Below are positions 41,954 through 50,047 of a stretch of 64,000 nt of DNA, one piece after another (position 1 is the first letter of the stretch; every line of letters begins with the position of its first letter). The stretch is taken from the NCBI GenBank assembly GCA_947626845.1, contig CANQTW010000010.1, positions 18,488 through 82,487 of the forward strand, in the 5' to 3' direction. Below the pieces are notes generated by a model, which worked only from the letters and a program-made list of their open reading frames with translations, was not told where the DNA came from and made no database searches. The position numbers were made by a program, and so were the translations under genes. This DNA comes from an uncultured Oscillospiraceae bacterium (GTDB taxonomy: Bacteria > Bacillota > Clostridia > Oscillospirales > Oscillospiraceae).

Positions 41954-43132
41954 TTACAGCAGGTTGTTGCCGTCCTCGCCGAAGAGGTGGCAGAGGGCGG
42001 GATTGAAGGAGAAGTTGACGCTCTTGCCGATGGAGTGAGCGGATACATCCAGGCCCGCCGTGGGGATCACCGCCACCACGTCGTTCCCCTGCACGTTCAT
42101 GTGCAGATGAAGCTCCGAGCCCATCATCTCGCTGACGTCGATCTTGCCCGTGAACCCGCCTTCGTCCAGCTGCATATGTACAGGACGAATGCCCAGCGTC
42201 ACGCTGCAGGGCTTCACGCCCTTGGCCGCCAGCGCCTTGTTCTGGCCCTCCGTCAGCGCGATCTTCTTCCCAAGCACCTCCACGGAGTACTTCCCCGCGT
42301 CCACGCTCAGCGCGCAGTTCTCAAAGAAGTTCATCTGAGGCGTCCCGATGAAGCCCGCCACAAACAGGTTGATCGGATGGTTGAACACCTCCTGTGGTGT
42401 GCCGATCTGCTGGATGAAGCCATCCTTCATGATCACGATCCTGTCGCCCAGCGTCATGGCCTCCGTCTGGTCGTGGGTCACGTAGATGAACGTGGTGTTG
42501 ATCTTCTGGCGGAGCTTGATGATCTCAGCGCGCATCTGGTTGCGCAGCTTCGCGTCCAGGTTGGAGAGCGGCTCGTCCATCAGCAGCACCTTCGGCTCAC
42601 GCACGATGGCGCGCCCTATGGCCACACGCTGCCGCTGGCCGCCGGAAAGCGCCTTCGGCTTACGGTCAAGATACTGCGTGATGTCCAGAATCTCCGCCGC
42701 CTCGCGCACCTTCTTGTCGATCTCCGCCTTCGGCGTCTTCTTCAGCTTCAGGGAGAACGCCATGTTGTCGTACACCGTCATGTGCGGATACAGCGCGTAG
42801 GACTGGAACACCATGGCGATATCGCGATCCTTGGGCGCCACGTCGTTCACCAGCCGGTCCCCGATGTACAGCTCGCCGGAGCTGATCTCCTCAAGTCCCG
42901 CGATCATGCGAAGCGTGGTGGACTTGCCGCAACCGGACGGTCCGACCAGGACGATGAACTCCTTGTCCGCGATGTCCAGGCTGAACTGCTGCACCGCTAC
43001 AACGCCCTCGTCCGTGATCTGCAGATTCGCCTTCTGCTTCTCAGGCTCGTCGCCCTTCTTCTTTTTCTTCGACTTCTTCTCTTCGCTGTTGGGGTAGACC
43101 TTCTTGATGTCTTTCAGGGTAAGGCTTGCCAT
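41954..43132 (-). CDS. Sugar ABC transporter ATP-binding protein (MsmX/UgpC type)
   Basis: Energising subunit for one or several carbohydrate ABC importers; 392 residues. Walker [20 protein letters not shown] near residue 64, Q-loop [11 protein letters not shown] near 107, signature [14 protein letters not shown] near 160, Walker [16 protein letters not shown] near 182, and a C-terminal OB/TOBE regulatory region about 260-385. Odd: a Lys/Glu-rich insertion (about residues 16-35, [14 protein letters not shown]) splits the first beta strand from the rest. No permeases are adjacent, which is normal for MsmX-type shared ATPases. Confidence 0.92.
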   Translation of the reverse strand: MASLTLKDIKKVYPNSEEKKSKKKKKGDEPEKQKANLQITDEGVVAVQQFSLDIADKEFIVLVGPSGCGKSTTLRMIAGLEEISSGELYIGDRLVNDVAPKDRDIAMVFQSYALYPHMTVYDNMAFSLKLKKTPKAEIDKKVREAAEILDITQYLDRKPKALSGGQRQRVAIGRAIVREPKVLLMDEPLSNLDAKLRNQMRAEIIKLRQKINTTFIYVTHDQTEAMTLGDRIVIMKDGFIQQIGTPQEVFNHPINLFVAGFIGTPQMNFFENCALSVDAGKYSVEVLGKKIALTEGQNKALAAKGVKPCSVTLGIRPVHMQLDEGGFTGKIDVSEMMGSELHLHMNVQGNDVVAVIPTAGLDVSAHSIGKSVNFSFNPALCHLFGEDGNNLL

Positions 43133-43269
43133 AGTTTTTCTGCTCTGACACAGGAGCCTCCGCTGGCCTGTGCCTCACGTCCGTCGCGATAGGCGGTCCG
43201 TATATACGACAGGTCTCCACACTGCCGCACCGTGAGCAAACGGTTTTTTCCTCCTTTTTTCGGGCTCAA

Positions 43270-43331
43270 CGGCATTATGTTGTGGAGTAATGCCGCCGGC
43301 CTTAATTAAAGTGTGAGGTAAAAACTACCTC
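43270..43331. promoter_or_regulatory. Two inverted repeats in the msmX-type leader
   Basis: CGGCATTA (43270) with TAATGCCG (43288), and GAGGTA (43315) with TACCTC (43326) around AAAAC. The second coincides with the expected transcription start of the minus-strand promoter at 43339-43367, a usual operator place. Confidence 0.45.
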
Positions 43332-43338
43332 GTTTATC

Positions 43339-43367
43339 ATTTTAAACTTTTTGATTGGGCGTGTCAA
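43339..43367 (-). promoter_or_regulatory. Promoter of the MsmX-type ATPase gene
   Basis: On the minus strand TTGACA (43367-43362), 17 bases, TAAAAT (43344-43339). The leader to the start codon is about 200 bases. Confidence 0.85.
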
Positions 43368-43441
43368 TAAAAAATTTGTATTATTTCATAAAAAATCCGA
43401 CCTTTTTCCCCTCCCATCCCCCTTTGGCGCCGTGTCCGCCC

Positions 43442-43470
43442 TTGTAATTTTCGGGAAGCTTTGCTATACT
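43442..43470 (+). promoter_or_regulatory. Promoter of the GH27 gene
   Basis: TTGTAA at 43442 and TATACT at 43465, 17-base spacer, extended TGC before the -10. Confidence 0.75.
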
Positions 43471-43499
43471 GTCCAATAGATGAAAAAGGGGGTGCTCAG

Positions 43500-44750
43500 A
43501 TGGATCAAAAATGCGCCGCGCCGCGGCCTCCTATGGGCTGGAACAGCTACGACTACTACGACACGGCGGTCACGGAGGCCGACGTCAGGAAAAACGCCCG
43601 GATACTGGCGGAGAGGCTGAGGGCGTATGGCTGGGAATATGTGGTGGTGGATATCCAATGGTATGCCCACAGGCCCGACAGGATGCGGGAGAAATATCAG
43701 TATATACCTTTCAATACGCTCCATATGGATGGGTATTCCCGCCTGATCCCCGACCCGGAGCGCTTCCCCTCCGCCGCCGGCGGAGGGGGCTTCAAGCCTC
43801 TGGCGGACTATGTCCATGAGCTGGGCCTCAAGTTCGGCATCCACATCATGCGCGGTATCCCGCGGATCGCCGCCCAGGAGCACCGTCCCGTCCTGGGGAC
43901 GGAGCAAACCGCCGATGAGATCGCCGACCCCGCCGATGTGTGCCGCTGGAACCCGGATATGTACGGCGTCCGGGACACAGAGGCCGGACAGGCGTATTAC
44001 GACAGCCTTGTGGCGCTCTATGCCTCCTGGGGCGTGGACTTTATCAAGTGCGATGACATCTGCAACACGGACAACTGGGCGGAGCCCTCGGACCGCGCCA
44101 GGGCGGGGCGGCACGAGATGCGTATGCTCCGCCGCGCCATTGACCGCTGTGGCCGCCCCATTGTTCTGTCCCTGTCCCCCGGCCCCGCGCTTCTGGATAT
44201 GGCCGATGAGTACGCCCGGTGCGCCAATATGTGGCGCATCACCGACGACATGTGGGACAGGTGGGAGCATGTGAGGAACATGTTTGACCGGTGCCGCCTC
44301 TGGCAGGGGCTGGGCCGCGCCGGTGCCTATCCCGACTGCGATATGCTCCCCCTGGGCGTCATCGGCGGGAAGTTTCGGGAGGAGCGTCCCACACGTCTGA
44401 CGCGGGACGAACAGCGCACGGTGATGACCCTCTGGTGCGTCTTTGGCTCGCCGCTGATGCTGGGCGCGGAGCTGACGAAGCTGGACGGATGGACGCTGTC
44501 GCTTCTGACGAACAGGGAACTTTTGGCGCTTTTGGAGCCGGCCAACGCAAGGCGGGAGCTTTCCCATGCCGGGGAGCGAGTGGTCTGGGAGGTCACAACG
44601 CCCGCGGGAAGCCGCTTTCTGGCGGTTTTCAATCTGTCCGATAAACCGATGCCGGGGCTTGACCTTTCCGGCGCCGTGGAGCTGTGGACGGGCGGCGAAG
44701 CAGGACCTCTTCTTCCGCCCCACGGGTGCGGGCTATATAAAATGCCCTGA
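43500..44750 (+). CDS. Glycoside hydrolase family 27 (alpha-galactosidase-like)
   Basis: 416 residues, cytoplasmic. N-terminal PRPPMGWNSYDYYDTAVTEA is the GH27 entry motif; nucleophile Asp in VDFIKCDDICN near residue 182, and acid/base Asp in WRITDDMWDRW near 245. The C-terminal beta domain starts near 340. ATG 43500 follows AAAAAGGGGG. Probable function is release of galactose from alpha-galactosides such as melibiose or raffinose, feeding the gal operon; alpha-N-acetylgalactosaminidase or isomaltodextranase activity in the same family cannot be excluded. Start of a unit of four plus-strand genes. Confidence 0.85.
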   Translation: MDQKCAAPRPPMGWNSYDYYDTAVTEADVRKNARILAERLRAYGWEYVVVDIQWYAHRPDRMREKYQYIPFNTLHMDGYSRLIPDPERFPSAAGGGGFKPLADYVHELGLKFGIHIMRGIPRIAAQEHRPVLGTEQTADEIADPADVCRWNPDMYGVRDTEAGQAYYDSLVALYASWGVDFIKCDDICNTDNWAEPSDRARAGRHEMRMLRRAIDRCGRPIVLSLSPGPALLDMADEYARCANMWRITDDMWDRWEHVRNMFDRCRLWQGLGRAGAYPDCDMLPLGVIGGKFREERPTRLTRDEQRTVMTLWCVFGSPLMLGAELTKLDGWTLSLLTNRELLALLEPANARRELSHAGERVVWEVTTPAGSRFLAVFNLSDKPMPGLDLSGAVELWTGGEAGPLLPPHGCGLYKMP

Positions 44751-44777
44751 AAAACGCCGTTATTGTGGGGGAGAAAG

Positions 44778-46061
44778 ATGGAGAAGAAAGAGCTTTGGCA
44801 ACTCTATGAAAATATCCTGAAAAACGAGCTGGTGCCCGCCATGGGCTGTACGGAACCTGTGGCGGTTGCTCTGGCCGGAGCTCTGGCGAGACGGGCTTTG
44901 GGCGCCCTGCCGGAGCGGGTGGAGCTCTCTGTGTCGGGAAACATCATCAAAAACGTCAAAAGCGTCATCGTGCCCCACACCGGAGGCCGACGGGGCCTGC
45001 GCACCGCCGTGGCGGCGGGGATCGTCTGCGGCGACGCCTCCGCCGGTCTGGAGGTGCTCTCCGCCGTCACACAGGCGGACATGGGGGCGCTGGACGCCTA
45101 TCTTGACACCGCTGTCATCGTTTTAGAGAAATCCGCCGCCCTGAACCCCTTCGATATCCAGGTGCGCCTCTACGCGGGCGTGGATACCGCCTATGTACGC
45201 ATCCTCGGCCACCATACCAACGTGGTGCGGGTGGAGAAAAACGGCGCGGCCACCGTGGACGTGCCCTATACCGACGGTCCGGCACTTACCTCGGAGGAGA
45301 AAAAATATCTGACCATCCGAGACATCGTGGACTACGCGGAGAACGCCTGTCTGGAGGCCGTCCGCCCCACCCTCACCCGACAGATGGAGTACAACATGGC
45401 CATCGCCCAGGAGGGCCTTTCCGGCGCCTGGGGCGCGCAGATCGGCAGGACGCTCCTGCACGCCTACGGCGGCACCGTCTGGAACCGCGCCAAGGCCATG
45501 GCCGCCGCCGGATCGGACGCGCGGATGAACGGCTGTGAGATGCCGGTCATCATCAACTCCGGCTCCGGCAACCAGGGCATCACCGCCAGCGTGCCGGTGG
45601 TCGTCTACGCCCGCCACCTGGGCGTCTCCGAGGAGGAGCTTCTGCGGGCGCTTTTGGTCTCCAACCTGATCACGATCCATCTGAAGGACGGCATCGGCTC
45701 CCTCTCCGCCTACTGCGGCGCCACCAGCGCCGGCGCCGGGGCGGGAGCGGGCATCTGTTGGCTCTATGGGGGCCGGTACGAGGAGATCGCCCACACCGTA
45801 GTCAACGCCCTGGCCATCAACTCCGGCATGATCTGCGACGGGGCCAAGGCCAGCTGCGCCGCCAAGATCGCCTCCGCCGTAGAGGCGGGCCTTTTAGGCT
45901 GGCAGATGAACGTGGGCGGCAGTGAGTTCGTGGGCGGCGACGGCATCGTCATCAAGGGCGTGGAAAACACCATCGACGCCGTCTCCCGTCTGGCTCGTGA
46001 CGGGATGCGGGAGACGGACAACGAGATCCTGCGGCTCATGCTGGGGGAGGAGCGCCTATGA
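44778..46061 (+). CDS. UPF0597 / L-cysteine desulfidase (CyuA-like)
   Basis: 427 residues. LVPAMGCTEPVAVALAGAL near residue 21, SGNIIKNVKSVIVPHTGG near 55, NGCEMPVIINSGSGNQGITA near 250 and AYCGATSAGAGAGAGICWL near 310 define the UPF0597/CyuA family, related to the iron-sulfur L-serine dehydratase alpha chain. Conserved Cys in the last three motifs can hold a 4Fe-4S cluster. CyuA degrades cysteine to pyruvate, ammonia and sulfide. ATG 44778 follows GGGGGAGAAAG. The gene directly follows the GH27 gene. Confidence 0.85.
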   Translation: MEKKELWQLYENILKNELVPAMGCTEPVAVALAGALARRALGALPERVELSVSGNIIKNVKSVIVPHTGGRRGLRTAVAAGIVCGDASAGLEVLSAVTQADMGALDAYLDTAVIVLEKSAALNPFDIQVRLYAGVDTAYVRILGHHTNVVRVEKNGAATVDVPYTDGPALTSEEKKYLTIRDIVDYAENACLEAVRPTLTRQMEYNMAIAQEGLSGAWGAQIGRTLLHAYGGTVWNRAKAMAAAGSDARMNGCEMPVIINSGSGNQGITASVPVVVYARHLGVSEEELLRALLVSNLITIHLKDGIGSLSAYCGATSAGAGAGAGICWLYGGRYEEIAHTVVNALAINSGMICDGAKASCAAKIASAVEAGLLGWQMNVGGSEFVGGDGIVIKGVENTIDAVSRLARDGMRETDNEILRLMLGEERL

Positions 46062-46198
46062 ACCTTCGCGAGAAAAATGTCATCGCATGGCCCGCGGGGA
46101 ATCCAGCCGCCGGCAGAACAGCCTTATGGTCCGCGGCCTGGCGTTATCCCCGCCTGTCGGTATCGTTCTTAGACTGGGCAACGCGGAGGTCAACTGAT
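46062..46198 (+). other. Leader-like spacer before the permease
   Basis: 137 bases between the desulfidase stop and the permease ATG. One frame stays open from an ATG overlapping the stop, but the peptide is unlike membrane or soluble proteins. CCGCGG occurs twice and could pair. No riboswitch class recognised. Confidence 0.35.
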
Positions 46199-47308
46199 AT
46201 GGGGAAGAAAATACTGTCCTTTGTGAAAGAAGAGACCGTCCTGTGCGTCTCGGCGGCGCTGGCGCTCATCTCCTGCTTCCTTGTCCCGCCGGACAGGGGC
46301 TACGCCGCCTACATCAACTGGGATACCATCGTGGTGCTCTTCTGCCTTATGACCGTCACGGCGGGGCTTTCGGAGCTGGGTGTGTTCCGCGCCCTGGCTG
46401 AAGGACTTCTCCGACGGCTCAAAAGCCGGCGGATGCTGACGCTCACCCTTATCGCCCTGTGCTTTTTCGGCTCCATGCTGATCACCAACGACGTGGCCCT
46501 CATCACCTTTGTCCCGCTGGCGCTCCTGATCGCGGAGCTGGAGGGCAGCAGCGACGGCCTGTGTCTCACCGTGACGTTGATGACCATCGCCGCCAATCTG
46601 GGCAGTATGCTGACGCCCATCGGCAACCCCCAGAATCTTTACATCTACTCCGTCTCCGGCCTGAGCCTGGGCGAATTTACGGCCACCGTGGCCCCCTACG
46701 CCCTGCTCTCCGCCGTCCTCCTGGCAGCAGCCGCTTTTCGTGGGAAGGACTCCCCCGTGGCGGTGGAGCTCACCAGCCGCAAAAAAGAGATCGAGCGCTT
46801 TGACCTTGTCTATTACCTGTTTCTCTTTGCCGGATGCGTCCTGGCCGTGGCGAAAATACTCAGCATCTGGACGCTCCTGCCTGTGGTGGTCATCGCCGTG
46901 GCGGTCAAAAATTGGCGGCTCCTGCTGAAGCCCGATTACAGCCTGTTGGCCACGTTCCTGTGCTTTTTCGTCTTTATCGGCAACATGGGCCGGTTTGAAC
47001 CCTTCAAAAACGCCGTCCTGTCGGTGCTGGAGGGGCATGTCCTCCTTGTCTCCGCCTCTCTCAGCCAAGTCATCAGCAACGTCCCCGCCGCCCTCCTGCT
47101 GGGGGGCTTCACCACGGATTGGCGGGCGCTTTTGGTGGGCGTCAACATCGGCGGTCTCGGCACCCTCATCGCCTCTATGGCCAGCCTCATCTCCTACAAG
47201 CACCTGGCCCGCCGCGCGCCCGCGCTGAAGGGCCGCTATTTCCGCATCTTCACCCTTTGGAACTTAGGCTTTCTGGCGGTCCTTCTTCTGCTGGCAGTGA
47301 TCATATAA
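46199..47308 (+). CDS. SLC13/ArsB/NhaD-type membrane permease
   Basis: 369 residues, about ten membrane segments. The ion-transporter superfamily marks are LITNDVALITFVPLALLIAE near residue 97 and NLGSMLTPIGNPQNLYIYS near 135, and in the second half SLSQVISNVPAALLLGGFTT near 285. Such proteins move anions or exchange sodium. ATG 46199 is chosen because GGAGGTCAACTGAT precedes it; reading further upstream adds 47 unlikely residues. It follows the cysteine desulfidase and precedes GH31, so its substrate may be a carboxylate or sulfur compound, but this is open. Confidence 0.82.
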   Translation: MGKKILSFVKEETVLCVSAALALISCFLVPPDRGYAAYINWDTIVVLFCLMTVTAGLSELGVFRALAEGLLRRLKSRRMLTLTLIALCFFGSMLITNDVALITFVPLALLIAELEGSSDGLCLTVTLMTIAANLGSMLTPIGNPQNLYIYSVSGLSLGEFTATVAPYALLSAVLLAAAAFRGKDSPVAVELTSRKKEIERFDLVYYLFLFAGCVLAVAKILSIWTLLPVVVIAVAVKNWRLLLKPDYSLLATFLCFFVFIGNMGRFEPFKNAVLSVLEGHVLLVSASLSQVISNVPAALLLGGFTTDWRALLVGVNIGGLGTLIASMASLISYKHLARRAPALKGRYFRIFTLWNLGFLAVLLLLAVII

Positions 47309-47321
47309 AGGGGGTCATCCT

Positions 47322-49301
47322 GTGTTTTTTGAAGTCAGGGAAAACGCTCTCCTGTGCCGGGAGGGCAACGAAACGATCCTCCTGGAGCCCTGGGGCGTCT
47401 CCGCCCTGCGGGTACGGGCCACCAAAAACGCCCGCTTCACCGGGGAGGATCACGCCCTGGAGCCGCCGGCGGAGCGCACCTGCCGGATCACCCTGACGGA
47501 CCAGGGCGCGTCTATTGAAAAGGGCAAGCTCCGCGCCTTCGTCTCCTGTCGGGGCTGGATGGAGTTCTACAACTGGGACAGGCGTGTCCTGAAGGAATTT
47601 CACCGCAATTTCCGCGGCGCCAACGACCACAGCCCCAGCATGAAATTAGAGGCCCGAAGCTACAAACCCGCCGCCGGGGACGACTACGGCGTGACCTTGC
47701 GCTTTGAGGCCAACCCCGGAGAGAAGCTTTTCGGCATGGGCCAGTACCAACAGCCCAATCTTGACCTGAAGGGCTGTGTGCTGGAGCTGGCCCAGCGCAA
47801 CTCCCAGGTCAGCGTCCCCTTCTGCCTGTCCAATCTGGGCTACGGCTTCCTCTGGAACAATCCCGGCGTCGGCTCTGTGATCTTCGGGGCCAACGAGACG
47901 GTCTGGCACGCCCGTCTTACCCCTGATCTGGATTTCTGGCTCACCGCGGGGGACACTCCCCAGGAGATCATGGAGAACTATACCGCCGTCACAGGCCGCG
48001 CCCCGGAATTTCCCGAAAACGCCCTGGGCCTGTGGCAGTCCAAGCTCCGCTACCGCACCCAGGCGGAGGTCCTGGCGGTGGCGGAGGAATATCACCGGCG
48101 GGGCATCCCCTTAGATGTCATCGTCATCGACTTCTTCCACTGGGTCCGCCAGGGGGATTGGAGCTTTGACCCGGTCTACTGGCCCGACCCTGCCGCCATG
48201 GTGCGTCAGCTTCACGCCTACGGGACCAGGTGCATGGTCTCCGTCTGGCCCACAGTGGACAGGAAAAGCGTCCATTACGCCGAGATGACCGAGCGGGGCC
48301 TGGTCATCCGCACCGAGCGCGGAAGCGTTCAGTGCTTCGATTTTCAGGGCGACACCGTCATCTACGACGCGGAAAACCCCGCCGCCAGGGAATACATCTG
48401 GGAGAAATGCAGGGAGTCTTATTACAGCGCCGGCATCGACATGTTCTGGCTGGACGAGGCGGAGCCGGAGTATTCCGCTTATGACTACGAGCATTTCCGC
48501 CATTACACCGGCCCGGCCCTGCGGGTGGGGTGCCGTTACCCCCTGGATCACGCCATGGCCTTTTACCAGGGCATGAGGCGGGAGGGCCAGCGGGATATCG
48601 TCAATCTGGTGCGGTCCGCCTGGGTGGGCAGTCAGAAATACGCCGCGCTCCTCTGGTCCGGGGACATCCCCTCCACCTTCGCCGCCCTGCGGGATCAGCT
48701 CGCCGCCGGTCTCAACGCGGGTCTGGCCGGCATTCCCTGGTGGACCAGCGACACCGGCGGCTTTTTCGGGGACGTCCGCGCCCCCGGCTTTAATGAGCTG
48801 TTGATTCGCTGGTTCCAGTTCTCCGCCTTCTGTCCGGTCCTGCGGATGCACGGTGACCGGGATCCCCACGATATCCCCCGCCTCAGCGACCTGGACTACG
48901 GCGGCGGCTTCTCCGACACGGGCCGCCCCAACGAGCTTTGGAGCTACGGGGAGGAGGTCTACGCCATCCTCAAAAAGGCGCTGGAGCTCCGCCTGTCCCT
49001 GAAGCCGTATATCAAATCCGTCTTCGATCAGGCCAGCCGCAACGGCTCCCCCGTCATCCGCCCCCTGTTTTACGAGTTCCCGGAGGACGGACACTGCTGG
49101 GAGATCGACGACGAGTATATGTTCGGCCCGGACTATCTGGTGGCTCCGGTGCTCTATGAGGGTGTTCGGGAGCGGACCGTCTACCTTCCCCAGGGCGTCT
49201 GGCGGAGCCTCTACGGCGGCGTCCCCGTCACCGGCCCCGTTACCCTCACCGCCCCCGCGCCTTTGGACACGATCCCGGTGTATGTAAGGGAATACCGGTA
49301 A
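47322..49301 (+). CDS. Glycoside hydrolase family 31 (alpha-glucosidase / alpha-xylosidase)
   Basis: 659 residues, cytoplasmic. GTG start at 47322 with AAAGGGGGTC upstream. N-terminal beta-sandwich to about 215, then TIM barrel with IVIDFFHWVRQGDWSFDPVY near 268, nucleophile Asp in IDMFWLDEAEPEYSAYD near 375, acid/base Asp in RMHGDRDPHD near 508 and C-terminal sheets after 590. The LDEAEPE form of the nucleophile motif and the short N-terminal region are nearest to alpha-xylosidases, but alpha-glucosidase is possible. Last of the plus-strand unit GH27-desulfidase-permease-GH31. Confidence 0.87.
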   Translation: MFFEVRENALLCREGNETILLEPWGVSALRVRATKNARFTGEDHALEPPAERTCRITLTDQGASIEKGKLRAFVSCRGWMEFYNWDRRVLKEFHRNFRGANDHSPSMKLEARSYKPAAGDDYGVTLRFEANPGEKLFGMGQYQQPNLDLKGCVLELAQRNSQVSVPFCLSNLGYGFLWNNPGVGSVIFGANETVWHARLTPDLDFWLTAGDTPQEIMENYTAVTGRAPEFPENALGLWQSKLRYRTQAEVLAVAEEYHRRGIPLDVIVIDFFHWVRQGDWSFDPVYWPDPAAMVRQLHAYGTRCMVSVWPTVDRKSVHYAEMTERGLVIRTERGSVQCFDFQGDTVIYDAENPAAREYIWEKCRESYYSAGIDMFWLDEAEPEYSAYDYEHFRHYTGPALRVGCRYPLDHAMAFYQGMRREGQRDIVNLVRSAWVGSQKYAALLWSGDIPSTFAALRDQLAAGLNAGLAGIPWWTSDTGGFFGDVRAPGFNELLIRWFQFSAFCPVLRMHGDRDPHDIPRLSDLDYGGGFSDTGRPNELWSYGEEVYAILKKALELRLSLKPYIKSVFDQASRNGSPVIRPLFYEFPEDGHCWEIDDEYMFGPDYLVAPVLYEGVRERTVYLPQGVWRSLYGGVPVTGPVTLTAPAPLDTIPVYVREYR

Positions 49302-49302
49302 G

Positions 49303-49333
49303 CTTAACCGCCGGCCTCTGGCCGGCGGTTAAG
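49303..49333 (+). terminator. Hairpin after the GH31 gene
   Basis: CTTAACCGCCGGCC-TCT-GGCCGGCGGTTAAG, perfect 14-bp stem directly after the stop; the T-run is missing because a repeat element begins at the base of the stem. Confidence 0.7.
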
Positions 49334-49397
49334 ACTGTCGGAAAAAGGGGATTTTCGTGACGTACATGCCGCCGCGAAAATCATCAAATTGTTTTTT
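49330..49397. repeat. Dispersed structured element, internally deleted copy
   Basis: Keeps only the two ends of the family: GACTGTCGGAAAAA and the hairpin 49351-49381 (ATTTTCGTGACG / CGCCGCGAAAAT) plus TCATCAAATTGTTTTTTG, the same tail as copy 3. An 11-base direct repeat TGGCCGGCGGT flanks it (49319-49329 and 49397-49407). Confidence 0.75.
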
Positions 49398-49416
49398 GGC
49401 CGGCGGTCATCTTATA

Positions 49417-49875
49417 TCAGTATACGATCCGGGCGATGATATTTCTCAGCGCCTCCGCATGGCGCAGGCTCACCGTGGGAAGCTCCGGCAGTGGCGGCAG
49501 GGGCAGGCGGACCCGAACCAGCTCCCGCCGCGCCTGATCGCCCAGCGCCCGCAGAAGATACGGCGCGCTGGGGTAGGCGGTTGGGACGGCGTGGGTGTCG
49601 CCGGTCAGGATCAGGTGATCCGCCTGCAGCTTCCGCTCCAGCTCCTTCTCCTCCGCCGCCAACCTTCTCAGCGTCCGCTCATGGGGCGAGCCGCGGAGCT
49701 TGAGCGCCAGAAGCTCATACATGGCGGCGGCCCCCGCGGCCTCGTCGATCAGGCGCTCCAGCGTCTCCTCACCGCCGGGGGCGGGGGACGCCGGCGCTTC
49801 TCCGTGCGTTACCCGCTCATAGACGGCGTTCAGGTTTTGGATATCCCCACCGGCCGGAAACTCTCTTATCTCCAT
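49417..49875 (-). CDS. Ferritin-like / rubrerythrin-like small protein, unknown role
   Basis: 152 residues, no signal. After a disordered Pro/Gly/Ala start, ETLERLIDEAAGAAAMYELL near residue 37 and RRLAAEEKELERKLQADHLI near 70 form two long helices with the E-x-x-M-Y and E-x-x-E-L spacing seen in ferritin-like domains; a Pro-rich patch and a final helix follow. Metal ligands are incomplete, so binding is doubtful. RBS AAAGGA before ATG 49875. Single gene downstream of thrS, separated from it by a terminator. Confidence 0.6.
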   Translation of the reverse strand: MEIREFPAGGDIQNLNAVYERVTHGEAPASPAPGGEETLERLIDEAAGAAAMYELLALKLRGSPHERTLRRLAAEEKELERKLQADHLILTGDTHAVPTAYPSAPYLLRALGDQARRELVRVRLPLPPLPELPTVSLRHAEALRNIIARIVY

Positions 49876-49966
49876 TTCTCACATTCCTTTTGGCGGTATT
49901 CCGCAGCACATTTTATGCCGCCCCGCTGTGGAATGTCCCTCTCTCCGCACAGCCCATCTCGGCAGT

Positions 49967-49998
49967 AAAGGGCCGCCTTGAAAGAAGGCGGCCCTTTT
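49967..49998 (-). terminator. Terminator of thrS
   Basis: AAAGGGCCGCCTT and AAGGCGGCCCTTT around GAAAG, 50 bases beyond the thrS stop on the minus strand. Confidence 0.88.
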
Positions 49999-50047
49999 AA
50001 CTATAACGCTTTTATCCACACCGGATATCGGGTATTCTCCCGTTTTC

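Noticed and set aside
46058..46198. N-terminal extension of the SLC13-type permease
   Set aside because: The extension would overlap the upstream stop and adds 47 residues without hydrophobic character, while GGAGGT sits directly before ATG 46199.
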